Below, piece after piece: positions 40,473 through 50,343 of a DNA stretch of 64,000 nucleotides. The DNA comes from JANNRA01 sp031401035 (lineage in GTDB: Bacteria; Desulfobacterota; Binatia; HRBIN30; CADEER01): NCBI GenBank assembly GCA_031401035.1, contig JANNRA010000032.1, forward strand, positions 62,001 to 126,000, given 5' to 3'. The notes below the pieces were generated by a model. It made no database searches, was not told the DNA's origin, and worked only from the letters and a program-made list of their open reading frames with translations. Position numbers and translations under genes: made by a program. Position 1 is the first letter of the stretch. Every line of letters begins with the position of its first letter.

Positions 40473-40967
40473 TCACCGATCGTCGATGGACGGCGTGCTG
40501 TCGCTTACGCCGACCGGCGTAGGCGGCGGGTCGCCGCGAACGATGTCGACGACGTTGGAGGGGTGGCTGACGTAGCCGTCGACGGTCACTGCCAGCACCC
40601 GGTATCGGTACGATTCGCCCAGACGCAGTCCCTCATCGAGATAGCTAAAGCGCTTTTGCTGACGCAGGCGATCGCGGTCCCCGACCGTGACGCGGCTGAC
40701 AAAGGCGAAGGGCTCGCCGGGCAGCGCGCGCTCGATCACGAAGCTGTCGAGATCCAACAGCGCATTGCCATCGGCGCTGGTGCTCGGCCGCCGCCAGCTG
40801 AGCGCGACGCCGCGTGCGGCGTTCTCCGCCTCGAGATCCCGGATGACGGCCGGTGCGACCAACTCGGGCGGGCGCACGTCGGTCTTGCGACCGCATGCGG
40901 GCAGGGCCCCCGACAGCACCAGCAGCACGACACCGGCGCAGCAGTGATGCGCGACGGCGCGGGACAT
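40473..40967 (-). CDS. LptM/YifL-like lipoprotein with fibronectin type III domain
   Basis: A 164-residue predicted outer-membrane lipoprotein. The lipobox is LPAC (Cys25), followed directly by GRKTDVRPPE. That matches the CG-x-K-x4-PP pattern of LptM (YifL), which helps oxidative maturation of LPS-transport protein LptD in enterobacteria. The rest (about 40-145) resembles a fibronectin III domain (ALSWRRPSTSADG and SYRYRVLAVTVDGY). In E. coli yifL sits just upstream of dapF, as here. Its start overlaps the argH stop by one base. The LptM role is inferred from motif and gene order. Confidence 0.72.
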   Translation of the reverse strand: MSRAVAHHCCAGVVLLVLSGALPACGRKTDVRPPELVAPAVIRDLEAENAARGVALSWRRPSTSADGNALLDLDSFVIERALPGEPFAFVSRVTVGDRDRLRQQKRFSYLDEGLRLGESYRYRVLAVTVDGYVSHPSNVVDIVRGDPPPTPVGVSDSTPSIDDR

Positions 40968-42369
40968 CAGACGCCGAGCGCGGCGAGGCGCCGCGCGACG
41001 TTGGCTGGGGCGGTCCCGCCGGGTGCCTTGCGGCGCCGCACCGCGGCTTCGTGGGTCAGCCAGCGGCGCACGTCGCGTTGGAAAAGTGGCGAGAAGCGGC
41101 GCAACTCGGCCAAGCTGAGGTCCTCGAGCAGCCGGCCCTCGACGAGCGCGGACTGCACCACCGCGCCGACGACGCCGTGCGCTTCGCGAAACGGGAGGCC
41201 CTTCGCGGCGAGATAGTCCGCCAGCTCGGTGGCCAGGGTATAGCCGCTGGCGGCCGCCGCGCGCAGGCGGTCGGGACGGACCAGGAGGCGGGGCACCATG
41301 GCGCTGAGAACCTCGAGTGAAGCCGCGACGGTGTCAACGCTGTCGAACAGGGGCGGCTTGTCCTCCTGGAGATCGCGATTGTAGGCCAGCGGCAGGCCCT
41401 TCAGCATGGCCAACAGGTTCATCAAGTTGCCGTACAGGCGCCCGGTGCGGCCGCGGATCAGCTCGGCGACGTCGGGATTCTTTTTCTGCGGCATCATCGA
41501 GCTGCCGGTGGCGAACGCGTCCGGCAGCTCGACGAACCCGAACTGCTGGGAACTCCACAGGACGATTTCTTCGCCGAATCGGCTCAGGTGCATGCCGATG
41601 ATCGCCAGCGCCGCGAGCAGCTCCGCGGCGAAGTCGCGGTCGCTGACGGCATCGAGGCTGTTCTCGCTTACCGTCGGGAACGCGAGCTGGCGGGCGACGA
41701 AGGCACGGTCGATCGGAAAGGTGGTGCCGGCGAGGGCGCCGGAGCCGAGCGGCAGCACGTTGACGCGCACCAGGCAGTCGGCGAGCCGACCGTCGTCGCG
41801 GTTGAGCATCTCGACGTAGGCGAGGAGGTGATGCGCGAAGAGGATGGGCTGCGCCGGTTGCAGGTGCGTGAAACCCGGCATGATGACGGTGTCGTGCTTG
41901 CGCGCCAGGCGGCCGAGGGCCTGCCGCAGCTGGCCGATACGGCGGCGCAGCGCCGCAATGGCGTCGCGGGCGTAGAGGCGCAGGTCGAGTGCCACCTGGT
42001 CGTTGCGGCTGCGCGCCGTGTGCAGCTTCCCGCCGACGGGTCCGATGAGCTCAATCAGTCGGCGCTCGACCGCCATGTGAATGTCCTCGTCCTGGGGGCG
42101 GACGCGGAAGACGCCGGCCGCGAGCTCGCGGCGCACCCGGCCGAGGCCGGCGACGATGCGCGACGCGTCCCGCGTCGGGATGATGCGCTGCTTGGCCAGC
42201 ATCCGGCAGTGCGCGATGCTGCCGGCGATGTCGTAAGGGTAGAGCCGCACATCGACCGGGTATGAGGTGGTGAACGCCTCGACGAGCGGATCTGTGGCCT
42301 CGGCCATGCGGCCCGACCAGGCCTTCACGGCGCGCGGACGCGTGCGGCGCGCCGCCGACGGCAGGGTCT

Positions 42370-42373
<4 letters not shown>
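40967..42373 (-). CDS. argH: Argininosuccinate lyase
   Basis: A 468-residue lyase of the fumarase/aspartase superfamily; it splits argininosuccinate to arginine and fumarate. The family start (KAWSGRMAEATDPLVEAFTTS, matching the usual K-x-W-x-GRF) shows that the real start is the ATG at 42373, which overlaps the argG stop by four bases. The active-site loop is GSSMMPQKKNPD, with HTARSRNDQVALDLRL and PGFTHLQPAQP earlier. The N-terminal extension of about 15 residues is basic and unusual. The lipoprotein gene overlaps the stop. Confidence 0.96.
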
Positions 42374-43581
<1,208 letters not shown>

Positions 43582-43640
43582 AAACCCTCGGCGGACGAGG
43601 CGTGACCGGGGTGCGGCCACGCAGTGGGGGCTCGCGGCGG

Positions 43641-44564
43641 TTACTGGCGGGCCATCTGATTGTGCAGCCACACCAGCACGCCCTTCTGCAGGTGCAGGCG
43701 GTTCTCGGCCTGGTCGAAGACGACCGACTGCGGGCCGTCGATGACGTCGCTGGTGATCTCCTCGCCGCGGTGGGCGGGCAGACAGTGCATGACCACCGCG
43801 TCGGGTCGGGCCAGACGCAGCACCGCCGCGTTGACCTGGTAGTCGGCGAAGTCCTGCTGGCGGCGGGCCGACTCGGCCTCCTGGCCCATGCTGGTCCAGG
43901 TGTCGGTGTACAGGACGTCGGCGCCCACGGCCGCCTCGGCAACCGCACGGGTCAGTACGATCTTGGCGCCGGCGGCGCGCGCCGTGGCGACGACCGCGGC
44001 GTCGGGTTCGTACCCCGCCGGGCAGGCGACGGCGACGGTGAAGCCGAAGCGGCCTGCGGCAGCGATCCACGAGTTGGCCACGTTGTTGCCGTCGCCGATC
44101 CAGGCGATGCGCAGGTCGTCGAGGCGCGCGCCCCGTTCGACCAGGGTGAAGCAGTCGGTCAGCACCTGGCACGGGTGGCGCAGGTCGGAGAGACCGTTGA
44201 TGACGGGCACGCGCGCGTGCGCGGCGAGCTCTTCGATCGTGCCGTGCAGGAAGGTGCGCGCCATGATCACGTCGACCCAGCGGTCGAGGTTGCGTGCGAT
44301 GTCCGCCACCGATTCGCGCTCGCCCAGCCGGATGTCGGCCGGGGTGAGGTACACCGCATAGCCGCCGAGCTGCGTCATGCCGACCTCGAAGGTGACGCGC
44401 GTACGCAGGCTCGGCTTCTCGAAGATCATCGCCAGCGTCTTGCCGGCCAGCAGCGGTTCGCGTCGGCCCGCCTTGAGGTCGCGCTTGATGGTCGCTGCGA
44501 GGACCAGGATCTCCTCCAGCTCGGCACGGCTGAGGCCATCGAGGGTGAGGAAGTCGCGTTTCAT
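43641..44564 (-). CDS. argF: Ornithine carbamoyltransferase
   Basis: A 307-residue transferase making citrulline from ornithine and carbamoyl phosphate. The carbamoyl-phosphate loop SLRTRVTFEVGMTQLGG is near residue 55. The HPCQVLTD motif and the ornithine motif MHCLPAHRGEEI also match. The ATG at 44564 overlaps the argD stop by four bases. There is no sign of the acetylornithine-specific variant, and argB and argD precede it. Confidence 0.96.
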   Translation of the reverse strand: MKRDFLTLDGLSRAELEEILVLAATIKRDLKAGRREPLLAGKTLAMIFEKPSLRTRVTFEVGMTQLGGYAVYLTPADIRLGERESVADIARNLDRWVDVIMARTFLHGTIEELAAHARVPVINGLSDLRHPCQVLTDCFTLVERGARLDDLRIAWIGDGNNVANSWIAAAGRFGFTVAVACPAGYEPDAAVVATARAAGAKIVLTRAVAEAAVGADVLYTDTWTSMGQEAESARRQQDFADYQVNAAVLRLARPDAVVMHCLPAHRGEEITSDVIDGPQSVVFDQAENRLHLQKGVLVWLHNQMARQ

Positions 44565-45745
44565 GCCGTCAGGGCTCCATCGAGAATGGCCAGCGCCTCG
44601 TCGATCTCCGCAGCGGAGATAATCAGCGGCGGGGTGATGCGCAGGACCGTATTGGCGGTGCAGTTGATGATCAGACCGCGCGCCAGGCACCGCTCGACGA
44701 TTGGGCCGCCGCGCTGGCTGAGTTCGGCGCCGACGAGCAGGCCGCGGCCGCGCACGGCGCGGACTATGGGATGGCGCGTTGCCAGCGCCTGCAGCCCGGC
44801 GCGCAGGCGCTCCCCCATGGCCTGACAGTGGGCGAGCACGCCCTCTTCGCCGAGCACGTCGAGCACCGCCAACGCCACCGCACAGGTCAGGGCGTTGCCG
44901 CCAAACGTGGAGCCGTGCGAGCCCGTATCGAGTACCCCGGCGATCGGCGCGGCGGCGAGCATGGCACCGATCGGGACGCCGTTGCCGAGCCCCTTGGCGA
45001 GCGTCATGACATCGGGCGTGATGCCCATCTGCTCGTACGCGAACAAGGTACCGGTGCGGCCCATGCCGGTCTGAATCTCGTCGAAGATGAGCAGCAGGTC
45101 GTGCCGGTCGCAGAGGGCACGCAAGCCCTGGAAGTACTCCGGCGCCGGCGTGACGATGCCCCCTTCGCCCTGGATCGGCTCGACCATCACGGCGATCGTG
45201 CGCGGCGACAGGGTCGCCTCGAGCGCCGCCAGATCGTCGTAGGCAGCGTAGCGGAATCCCTGCTGCGCCGGCTCGAATCCGACCCGTATCTTCTCCTGGC
45301 CGGTGGCAGCGATGGTCGCCAGGGTGCGCCCGTGGAACGAGTTGAGCACGGTGATGATCTCGTAGCGGCCGCCGCCTTCACAATGGCCGTACTTGCGCGC
45401 CAGCTTGATCGCCGCCTCGTTTGCTTCGGCGCCGCTGTTGCAGAGGAAGACGCGGTCGCCGAAGGAGCGCTGCACCAGCCGTTCGGCGAGACGCGCCTGT
45501 GGCTCCGAATAGTGCAGGTTCGAGACGTGCAGGATCTGCCGCGCCTGCGTCTCGATGGCGCGGATGATCGCCGGGTGCTGGTGTCCGAGGTTGGTGACGA
45601 CGGTGCTGGCGAAGCAGTCGAGATAGGCCCGTCCATCGGCATCCCAGACGCGCGCGCCCGCACCCCGCACGAGCGCCAGCGGCGCTCGTGCGTAGGTCGG
45701 AAACAGATAGCGATCGGCGAGGGCGATGATCTCGGCGCTGGTCAT
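44561..45745 (-). CDS. argD: Acetylornithine aminotransferase
   Basis: A 394-residue PLP enzyme of class III. It has the motif YLDCFASTVVTNLGHQHPA at the N-terminus, NSGAEANEAAIKLARKYG, SFHGRTLATIAATG, LIFDEIQTGMGRTGTLFAYE, and the PLP lysine in TLAKGLGNGVPIGAM. It converts acetylglutamate semialdehyde to acetylornithine. The ATG at 45745 lies one base after the argB stop, and the gene overlaps argF. In some bacteria ArgD also serves lysine synthesis, but the dapL gene makes that unnecessary here. Confidence 0.96.
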   Translation of the reverse strand: MTSAEIIALADRYLFPTYARAPLALVRGAGARVWDADGRAYLDCFASTVVTNLGHQHPAIIRAIETQARQILHVSNLHYSEPQARLAERLVQRSFGDRVFLCNSGAEANEAAIKLARKYGHCEGGGRYEIITVLNSFHGRTLATIAATGQEKIRVGFEPAQQGFRYAAYDDLAALEATLSPRTIAVMVEPIQGEGGIVTPAPEYFQGLRALCDRHDLLLIFDEIQTGMGRTGTLFAYEQMGITPDVMTLAKGLGNGVPIGAMLAAAPIAGVLDTGSHGSTFGGNALTCAVALAVLDVLGEEGVLAHCQAMGERLRAGLQALATRHPIVRAVRGRGLLVGAELSQRGGPIVERCLARGLIINCTANTVLRITPPLIISAAEIDEALAILDGALTA

Positions 45746-45746
45746 G

Positions 45747-46691
45747 TCACGCCGATCCGGGACGGCCCGCGTCGCCCGGGGGCCGGGCCGCACTGGTGCT
45801 GCGCACCACCTCGGTGCCGACCCCGGCGCTGGTGAAGATCTCGAGCAGTACCGCGTGGCGAACGCGGCCGTCGATGATGTGTGTCTTCTTGACGCCGTTC
45901 TTCAGCGCCTCGAGGCAGCATTCGACCTTCGGGATCATCCCCTCGCCGATGACGCCGTCGGCGATGAGCTGCCGGGCGCGTGCGTCGTCGAGCGTCGGCA
46001 CGACGGCGCCCGACGCGTCTTTGATGCCGGCGACGTCGGTGAGCAGAATAAGTTTCTCGGCCCGTAATGCTTCCGCGACTTTGCCTGCCACGAGGTCGGC
46101 GTTGATGTTGTAGGTCTCGCCGTCGTCACCGGCCCCGACCGGGGCGATGACCGGCACGATGTCGCTGCGCTCGAGCGTCTCCAGGACCATCGGGTTGATC
46201 GCCGCGACCTCACCGACCATACCGATGTCGAGCAACTCATCGCCGCCGCCGTCGCTGACCTTGAGCTTGCGCGCGCGGATCAACTCGCCGTCTTTCCCGG
46301 ACAACCCCACGGCGTGACCGCCGTGACGGTTGATCAGGCTGACGATCTCCTTGTTGGTCTTGCCGACTAGGACCATCTCGACGACGTCCATGGTCGGCCG
46401 GTCGGTGACCCGCATGCCGCGCACGAAGCGCGACTCGATGCCCAACTGCTTGAGCATGGCGCCGATCTGCGGCCCGCCGCCGTGCACCACGACCGGGTTG
46501 ATGCCGACGAACTTCAGCAGGACGATGTCCTGCGCGAAGCTGTCCTTGAGCGCCTCGTCGACCATGGCGTGGCCGCCGTACTTCACCACCACCGTCTTGC
46601 CGGCGAAGCGGCGAATGTACGGGAGGGCGTCGAGCAGGACCTCGGCCTTGGCGACCAATTCGTCGACCGGCGTGGAGGGGCGCGTCGCCAT
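45747..46691 (-). CDS. argB: Acetylglutamate kinase
   Basis: A 314-residue amino-acid kinase that phosphorylates N-acetylglutamate. Recognised segments are VVVKYGGHAMVDEALK, NPVVVHGGGPQIGAMLKQLG, SGKDGELIRARKL and TDVAGIKDASG. It is longer than E. coli ArgB (258 residues), and the end is a short Arg/Pro/Gly-rich tail (after SAGVGTEVV). The N-terminal helix LLDALPYIRRFAGK is typical of the arginine-inhibited, hexameric type, so feedback control by arginine is likely. The gene starts 15 bases after hslU. Confidence 0.96.
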   Translation of the reverse strand: MATRPSTPVDELVAKAEVLLDALPYIRRFAGKTVVVKYGGHAMVDEALKDSFAQDIVLLKFVGINPVVVHGGGPQIGAMLKQLGIESRFVRGMRVTDRPTMDVVEMVLVGKTNKEIVSLINRHGGHAVGLSGKDGELIRARKLKVSDGGGDELLDIGMVGEVAAINPMVLETLERSDIVPVIAPVGAGDDGETYNINADLVAGKVAEALRAEKLILLTDVAGIKDASGAVVPTLDDARARQLIADGVIGEGMIPKVECCLEALKNGVKKTHIIDGRVRHAVLLEIFTSAGVGTEVVRSTSAARPPGDAGRPGSA

Positions 46692-46706
46692 CAGCTCGAC
46701 TCCGCT

Positions 46707-48056
46707 TCAGAGAATATAGCGCGACAGGTCATCGTCCTTTACCACCGCGTCGAGTTTCGCCCGCACCTGCAGGGCATCGATCTCGACGCTGGAACCCGCC
46801 ATCTCTGGCGCGTCGAACGATATCTGGTCAAGCAACCGTTCCATGACCGTGTGCAGGCGGCGGGCACCGATGTTCTCGGTGCGTTCGTTGACCTGCGCGG
46901 CGACGTCGGCAATGGCGTCGATGCCATCCGCGGTGAAACTGAGCGTGACGCCCTCGGTCTGCATGAGGGCGACGTACTGCTTGAGCAGGGCGTTGGCGGG
47001 TTCGGTGAGAATGCGGACGAAGTCCTCGCGCGTCAGCGGCTCGAGTTCGACCCGGATAGGGAAGCGCCCCTGGAACTCGGGCAGCAGGTCGGACGGTTTG
47101 CTGATGTGAAACGCCCCGGAGGCGATGAACAGGACGTGGTCGGTGCGCACCATGCCGTACTTGGTGCTCACCGTGCTGCCTTCGACGATCGGCAGGAGGT
47201 CGCGCTGCACGCCTTCGCGCGAGACGTCCGGTCCGCCGACCCCCTGACGGCTGGCGATCTTGTCGATCTCGTCGATGAAGACGATGCCGGAGACCTCGAC
47301 GCGGCGAATCGCCTCGCGGGCGACGGCCTCGCCATCGAGCAGCTTGCCGGCTTCTTCCTGGGTCAACTGCTCGAGCGCCTCGCGCACCGAGCAGCGCCGC
47401 GTCGACGCGCGGCCCGGGAAGAGATTCGCGAAGGCGTCCTTGAGCTGCGAAGCCATGTCCTCGAGGCCCTGCGGCGTCATGACCTCGAACATCGGCGTCG
47501 CCGGTCGAGTCGTTTCGAGATCGAGTTCGCGCGCGTCGAGCGCCCCCTCGCGCAACATGCGCCGCAACTTTTCGCGCGTACCGCCGTCGCCACTGCTCGC
47601 CGCGCCGGTCATGGGCTCGATGCGGCGGTCCCCGGTGGACGGGCTTGGCAGCAGGAGGTCGAGGACGCGCTCCTCGGCGCGCTCGCGGGCGTGCACCTGC
47701 ACCTTGCTGGTCTCCTCCTCCCGCACCATGGCGATCGCCAGCTCGGCGAGGTCGCGGATCATCGACTCGACGTCGCGGCCGACGTAGCCAACCTCCGTGA
47801 ACTTCGAGGCCTCGACCTTCAGGAAGGGCGCCTGCGCCAGCTTGGCGAGGCGGCGCGAGATCTCGGTCTTCCCGACCCCGGTGGGGCCGATCATGATGAT
47901 GTTCTTCGGCGCGATCTCGTCGCGCAGATCCTCCGCCACCTGCTGGCGGCGCCAACGATTGCGCAGGGCGATGGCGACGGCGCGTTTGGCGTCGCGCTGA
48001 CCGACGATGAAGCGGTCGAGCTCGGAGACGATCTCGCGCGGCGTCATCTGACTCAT
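46707..48056 (-). CDS. hslU: ATP-dependent protease ATPase subunit HslU
   Basis: A 449-residue AAA+ unfoldase that feeds HslV. It has Walker A GPTGVGKTE, EASKFTEVGYVGRDVESMIRDL (pore loop GYVGRD), the inserted I domain (about 110-240), Walker B GIVFIDEIDK, and the C-terminal DDLSRYIL that docks into HslV. It starts at ATG 48056, overlapping the hslV stop by four bases; an upstream in-frame ATG at 48104 is not family-like. It acts in the cytoplasm in protein quality control. Confidence 0.97.
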   Translation of the reverse strand: MSQMTPREIVSELDRFIVGQRDAKRAVAIALRNRWRRQQVAEDLRDEIAPKNIIMIGPTGVGKTEISRRLAKLAQAPFLKVEASKFTEVGYVGRDVESMIRDLAELAIAMVREEETSKVQVHARERAEERVLDLLLPSPSTGDRRIEPMTGAASSGDGGTREKLRRMLREGALDARELDLETTRPATPMFEVMTPQGLEDMASQLKDAFANLFPGRASTRRCSVREALEQLTQEEAGKLLDGEAVAREAIRRVEVSGIVFIDEIDKIASRQGVGGPDVSREGVQRDLLPIVEGSTVSTKYGMVRTDHVLFIASGAFHISKPSDLLPEFQGRFPIRVELEPLTREDFVRILTEPANALLKQYVALMQTEGVTLSFTADGIDAIADVAAQVNERTENIGARRLHTVMERLLDQISFDAPEMAGSSVEIDALQVRAKLDAVVKDDDLSRYIL

Positions 48057-48604
48057 GTCCCCGCCAGTTCCTCGACGATGATTTCCTCGTTCGTGTAGAT
48101 GCACAACGACGCGGCGATCAGCATGGCTTCGCGCGCAATGGCCTGCGCCGGCAGCGCGCTGTGCTTGATCAGGGCCCGCGCCGCGGCCAGGGCGAAACTG
48201 CCGCCCGAGCCGATGGCCGTCACCGGCTCGTCGGGTTCGATGATGTCGCCACTGCCCGAGATGACCAGGATGGCGTCGGCGCTGGCGGCGATGAGCAACG
48301 CCTCGAGTCGGCGCAGGACGCGGTCGCTGCGCCAGTCCTTGGCGAGTTCGACCGCCGCCCGCGTCAGGTTGCCCTGATGCTGATCGAGCTTGACCTCGAA
48401 CTTATCGAAGAGCGTGAAGGCGTCGGCGCTCGCTCCGGCGAACCCGGCCAGGACCCGACCGGCATGCAGGCGGCGCACCTTGCGGGCGCCGCGCTTCATG
48501 ACCGCCTGCCCGAGCGTGACCTGGCCGTCGCCGGCCATGACCACGCGGCCTTGGTGGCGCAGCGCGAGAATGGTGGTGCTGCGGATGCCCGACGAAGTCG
48601 CCAT
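48053..48604 (-). CDS. hslV: ATP-dependent protease peptidase subunit HslV
   Basis: A 183-residue proteasome-like peptidase. The N-terminal catalytic threonine (Thr10 in GIRSTTILALRHQGR) follows a propeptide of nine residues that must be removed. MAGDGQVTLGQAVMKRGARK, GFAGASADAFTLF and AVELAKDWRSDR are diagnostic. With HslU it forms a double-ring protease. It lies 22 bases after xerC on the same strand, and hslU overlaps its stop, the usual xerC-hslV-hslU order. Confidence 0.97.
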   Translation of the reverse strand: MATSSGIRSTTILALRHQGRVVMAGDGQVTLGQAVMKRGARKVRRLHAGRVLAGFAGASADAFTLFDKFEVKLDQHQGNLTRAAVELAKDWRSDRVLRRLEALLIAASADAILVISGSGDIIEPDEPVTAIGSGGSFALAAARALIKHSALPAQAIAREAMLIAASLCIYTNEEIIVEELAGT

Positions 48605-48626
48605 GCGTTCCCGGAGACCGCCGCGA

Positions 48627-49538
48627 TCAGGCGCGCGGGTGCGCCTTGTCGTAAGCGACCATCAGCTGGTCGAGGTCGACGTGCGTGTAGCGTTGCGTGG
48701 TCGAGAGGCTGGCGTGGCCCAGCATCTCCTGGATGGACCGCAGGTCGGCGCCAGCCCCGAGCAGGTGGGTGGCGAAGCTGTGGCGCAGGGCGTGCGGGCT
48801 GATCTTCGCGGCCAGGCCGCCGCGCAAGGTGCTGACGTCGACCAGGCGTGCCACCGAGCGCACCGTCAGTCGGCCGCCGCGCTGGTTGAGGAACACGGCG
48901 TCAGCGGCGCCCACGCCATGGCGGCACAGTTGCGGCACCGCGGCGCGGTAGGCATGCAGCGCCTGTACCGCCGCGTCGCCGATCGGCACCAGGCGTTCCT
49001 TGCCTCCCTTGCCGCGCACGCGCACGACGGCGAGCCCCTCGTCGAGGTCGCTCCAGTCGAGGCCGACGAGCTCGCTGACGCGCAGGCCGCAGGAGTACGT
49101 GACCTCGAGCAGGGCGCGATCGCGCAAGCCGACTGGCGTGTCATCGGCCGGCGTCGCGAGCAGGCGGAACATCTCATCGACCGACAGGTGCGCCGGCAGG
49201 ATCTTGTCCTGCCGCGGCGCCTGGATGCCGGCGCAGGGGTCGAGCACGAGCACGCCCCGCTGCAGCAGGTGGCGCGCGAACCGCTTCACGGCCGAGAGCT
49301 TGCGCGCCACCGAGCTGCGCTGCGCGGCCTTCAGACGCTCGACCAGATAGGCGCGCACCGCGTCGCGATCGAAGGCGGAGCAGGGCACGGCTTCTGGCGC
49401 CTGGGCGGTGCGTGCGGCAATCGAGACCACCAACTGTCCCAGGTCGGCGGCGTAGGCGCGGGCGGTGTTGGGCGAGACGTTCTCCTCCACCGTCAGGGTG
49501 CGGAGAAAATCATCGAGCGCCGCCTGCAGGATCGTCAT
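48627..49538 (-). CDS. xerC: Tyrosine recombinase XerC
   Basis: A 303-residue site-specific recombinase that resolves chromosome dimers. Catalytic residues are visible: Arg in CGLRVSEL, Lys in RGKGGKERLVPIG, His-x2-Arg in HALRHSFATHLL, the second His in LGHASLSTTQ, and the nucleophile Tyr in RYTHVDL. The N-terminal SAM-like core-binding domain is present. ATG 49538 has a GAGGACGAGAGG-type site. Placement directly upstream of hslVU is common in bacteria and favours XerC over a mobile-element integrase. Confidence 0.93.
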   Translation of the reverse strand: MTILQAALDDFLRTLTVEENVSPNTARAYAADLGQLVVSIAARTAQAPEAVPCSAFDRDAVRAYLVERLKAAQRSSVARKLSAVKRFARHLLQRGVLVLDPCAGIQAPRQDKILPAHLSVDEMFRLLATPADDTPVGLRDRALLEVTYSCGLRVSELVGLDWSDLDEGLAVVRVRGKGGKERLVPIGDAAVQALHAYRAAVPQLCRHGVGAADAVFLNQRGGRLTVRSVARLVDVSTLRGGLAAKISPHALRHSFATHLLGAGADLRSIQEMLGHASLSTTQRYTHVDLDQLMVAYDKAHPRA

Positions 49539-49625
49539 CGCCTCTCGTCCTCGCTCGCGCGCGCCCGTTTTGCCGGCACGGCGAACGACATGGTAACAAC
49601 CGATCCGCGGCGGAACAAGGAAGGC

Positions 49626-49928
49626 ATGGCCAGGGAGAACGGACAGTGTTGGCGCTGCGGCGTCGCCATCGACATCGTCAAGCGGATCGGCCGGCGCGAC
49701 GCCTGCGCGGGCTGCGGCGCCGATCTGCGCTGCTGCCGGAACTGCCGCTTCCACGCACCGGGCCTGTCCAACGACTGCCAGGAGCCGCAGGCGGAGCGGC
49801 AAGTCGACCGCGAGCGCGGCACTTTCTGTGAGTACTTCGCGGCCGCCGCGCACCGTGCGGCGCCTGGCGTCGCGGCGGCGGCGACACGCGCCGAGCTGGA
49901 CGCGCTGTTCGGCAAGCGGCGCGGGTAG
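49626..49928 (+). CDS. Cys-rich (zinc-ribbon-like) protein of unknown function
   Basis: A 100-residue protein with nine cysteines in the first 70 residues: C8-x2-C11 and C27-x2-C30 form one likely zinc site, followed by C36, C37-x2-C40, C51 and C68 (GTFCEYF). The layout QCWRCGVAID, then CAGCGADLRCCRNCRFHA, suggests two small zinc or metal sites. I do not recognise a named family. ATG 49626 has AAGGAAGG upstream; an in-frame ATG at 49590 is possible. It is divergent from xerC and precedes a DUF35 gene. Confidence 0.75.
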   Translation: MARENGQCWRCGVAIDIVKRIGRRDACAGCGADLRCCRNCRFHAPGLSNDCQEPQAERQVDRERGTFCEYFAAAAHRAAPGVAAAATRAELDALFGKRRG

Positions 49929-49938
49929 TGGAGGGGCG

Positions 49939-50343
49939 ATGCAGGGCGTGCCGGTGAGCGAAGGCCTGTTGACGCTGGAGGCGGGCGGGTCCCTGCTGGC
50001 GGCGCGCTGTGTGGCATGCGCGCGTTGGCACTTCCCGGCCACCCTGGACTGCCCCTACTGCTGCGCGGACGGCTGCCAGACGGGCGCCGTCAGCGGCGTC
50101 GCAACCCTCTGGCTCTACACCGAGGTGCGCACCCGGCCGCCGGGCTACGAAGGGGAAGTGCCGTTCGGGTTCGGCGTTGTCGAGCTGGCGGAGGGACTGC
50201 GCATCGTCACTCGCCTCACGCAGGGCGATTCCGCGCTGCTGCGGGCGGGCATGGCGATGCGCTTCGTCGTCGCGCTCCTCCACGTCGACAGCGAGGGCCG
50301 TCAGGTGCTCACCTACGCCTTCGCCCCGGCGGAGGCGCGGTGA
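49939..50343 (+). CDS. DUF35 OB-fold/zinc-ribbon acyl-CoA-associated protein
   Basis: A 134-residue protein of the DUF35 family (rubredoxin-like zinc ribbon plus OB fold). Zinc cysteines are Cys24-x2-Cys27 and Cys38-x2-Cys41 (CVACARWHFPATLDCPYCC). The OB-fold part includes TEVRTRPPGYEGEVPFGFGVVELAEGL. DUF35 proteins pair with thiolases or SCPx-type aldolases and help bind acyl-CoA substrates. The gene overlaps the thiolase gene by four bases (GTGA), which supports such a complex. ATG 49939 has GGAGGGG upstream. Confidence 0.87.
   Translation: MQGVPVSEGLLTLEAGGSLLAARCVACARWHFPATLDCPYCCADGCQTGAVSGVATLWLYTEVRTRPPGYEGEVPFGFGVVELAEGLRIVTRLTQGDSALLRAGMAMRFVVALLHVDSEGRQVLTYAFAPAEAR

Noticed and set aside
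40423..40476. Upstream GTG start for dapF overlapping the lipoprotein stop
   Set aside because: It would add 18 basic residues before the conserved FVKMHGIGNDY start. It is kept only as an alternative.
48627..49538. xerC as a mobile-element integrase with attachment sites
   Set aside because: Its place before hslVU and the housekeeping neighbours are typical for chromosomal xerC. No tRNA, direct repeats or phage genes flank it.
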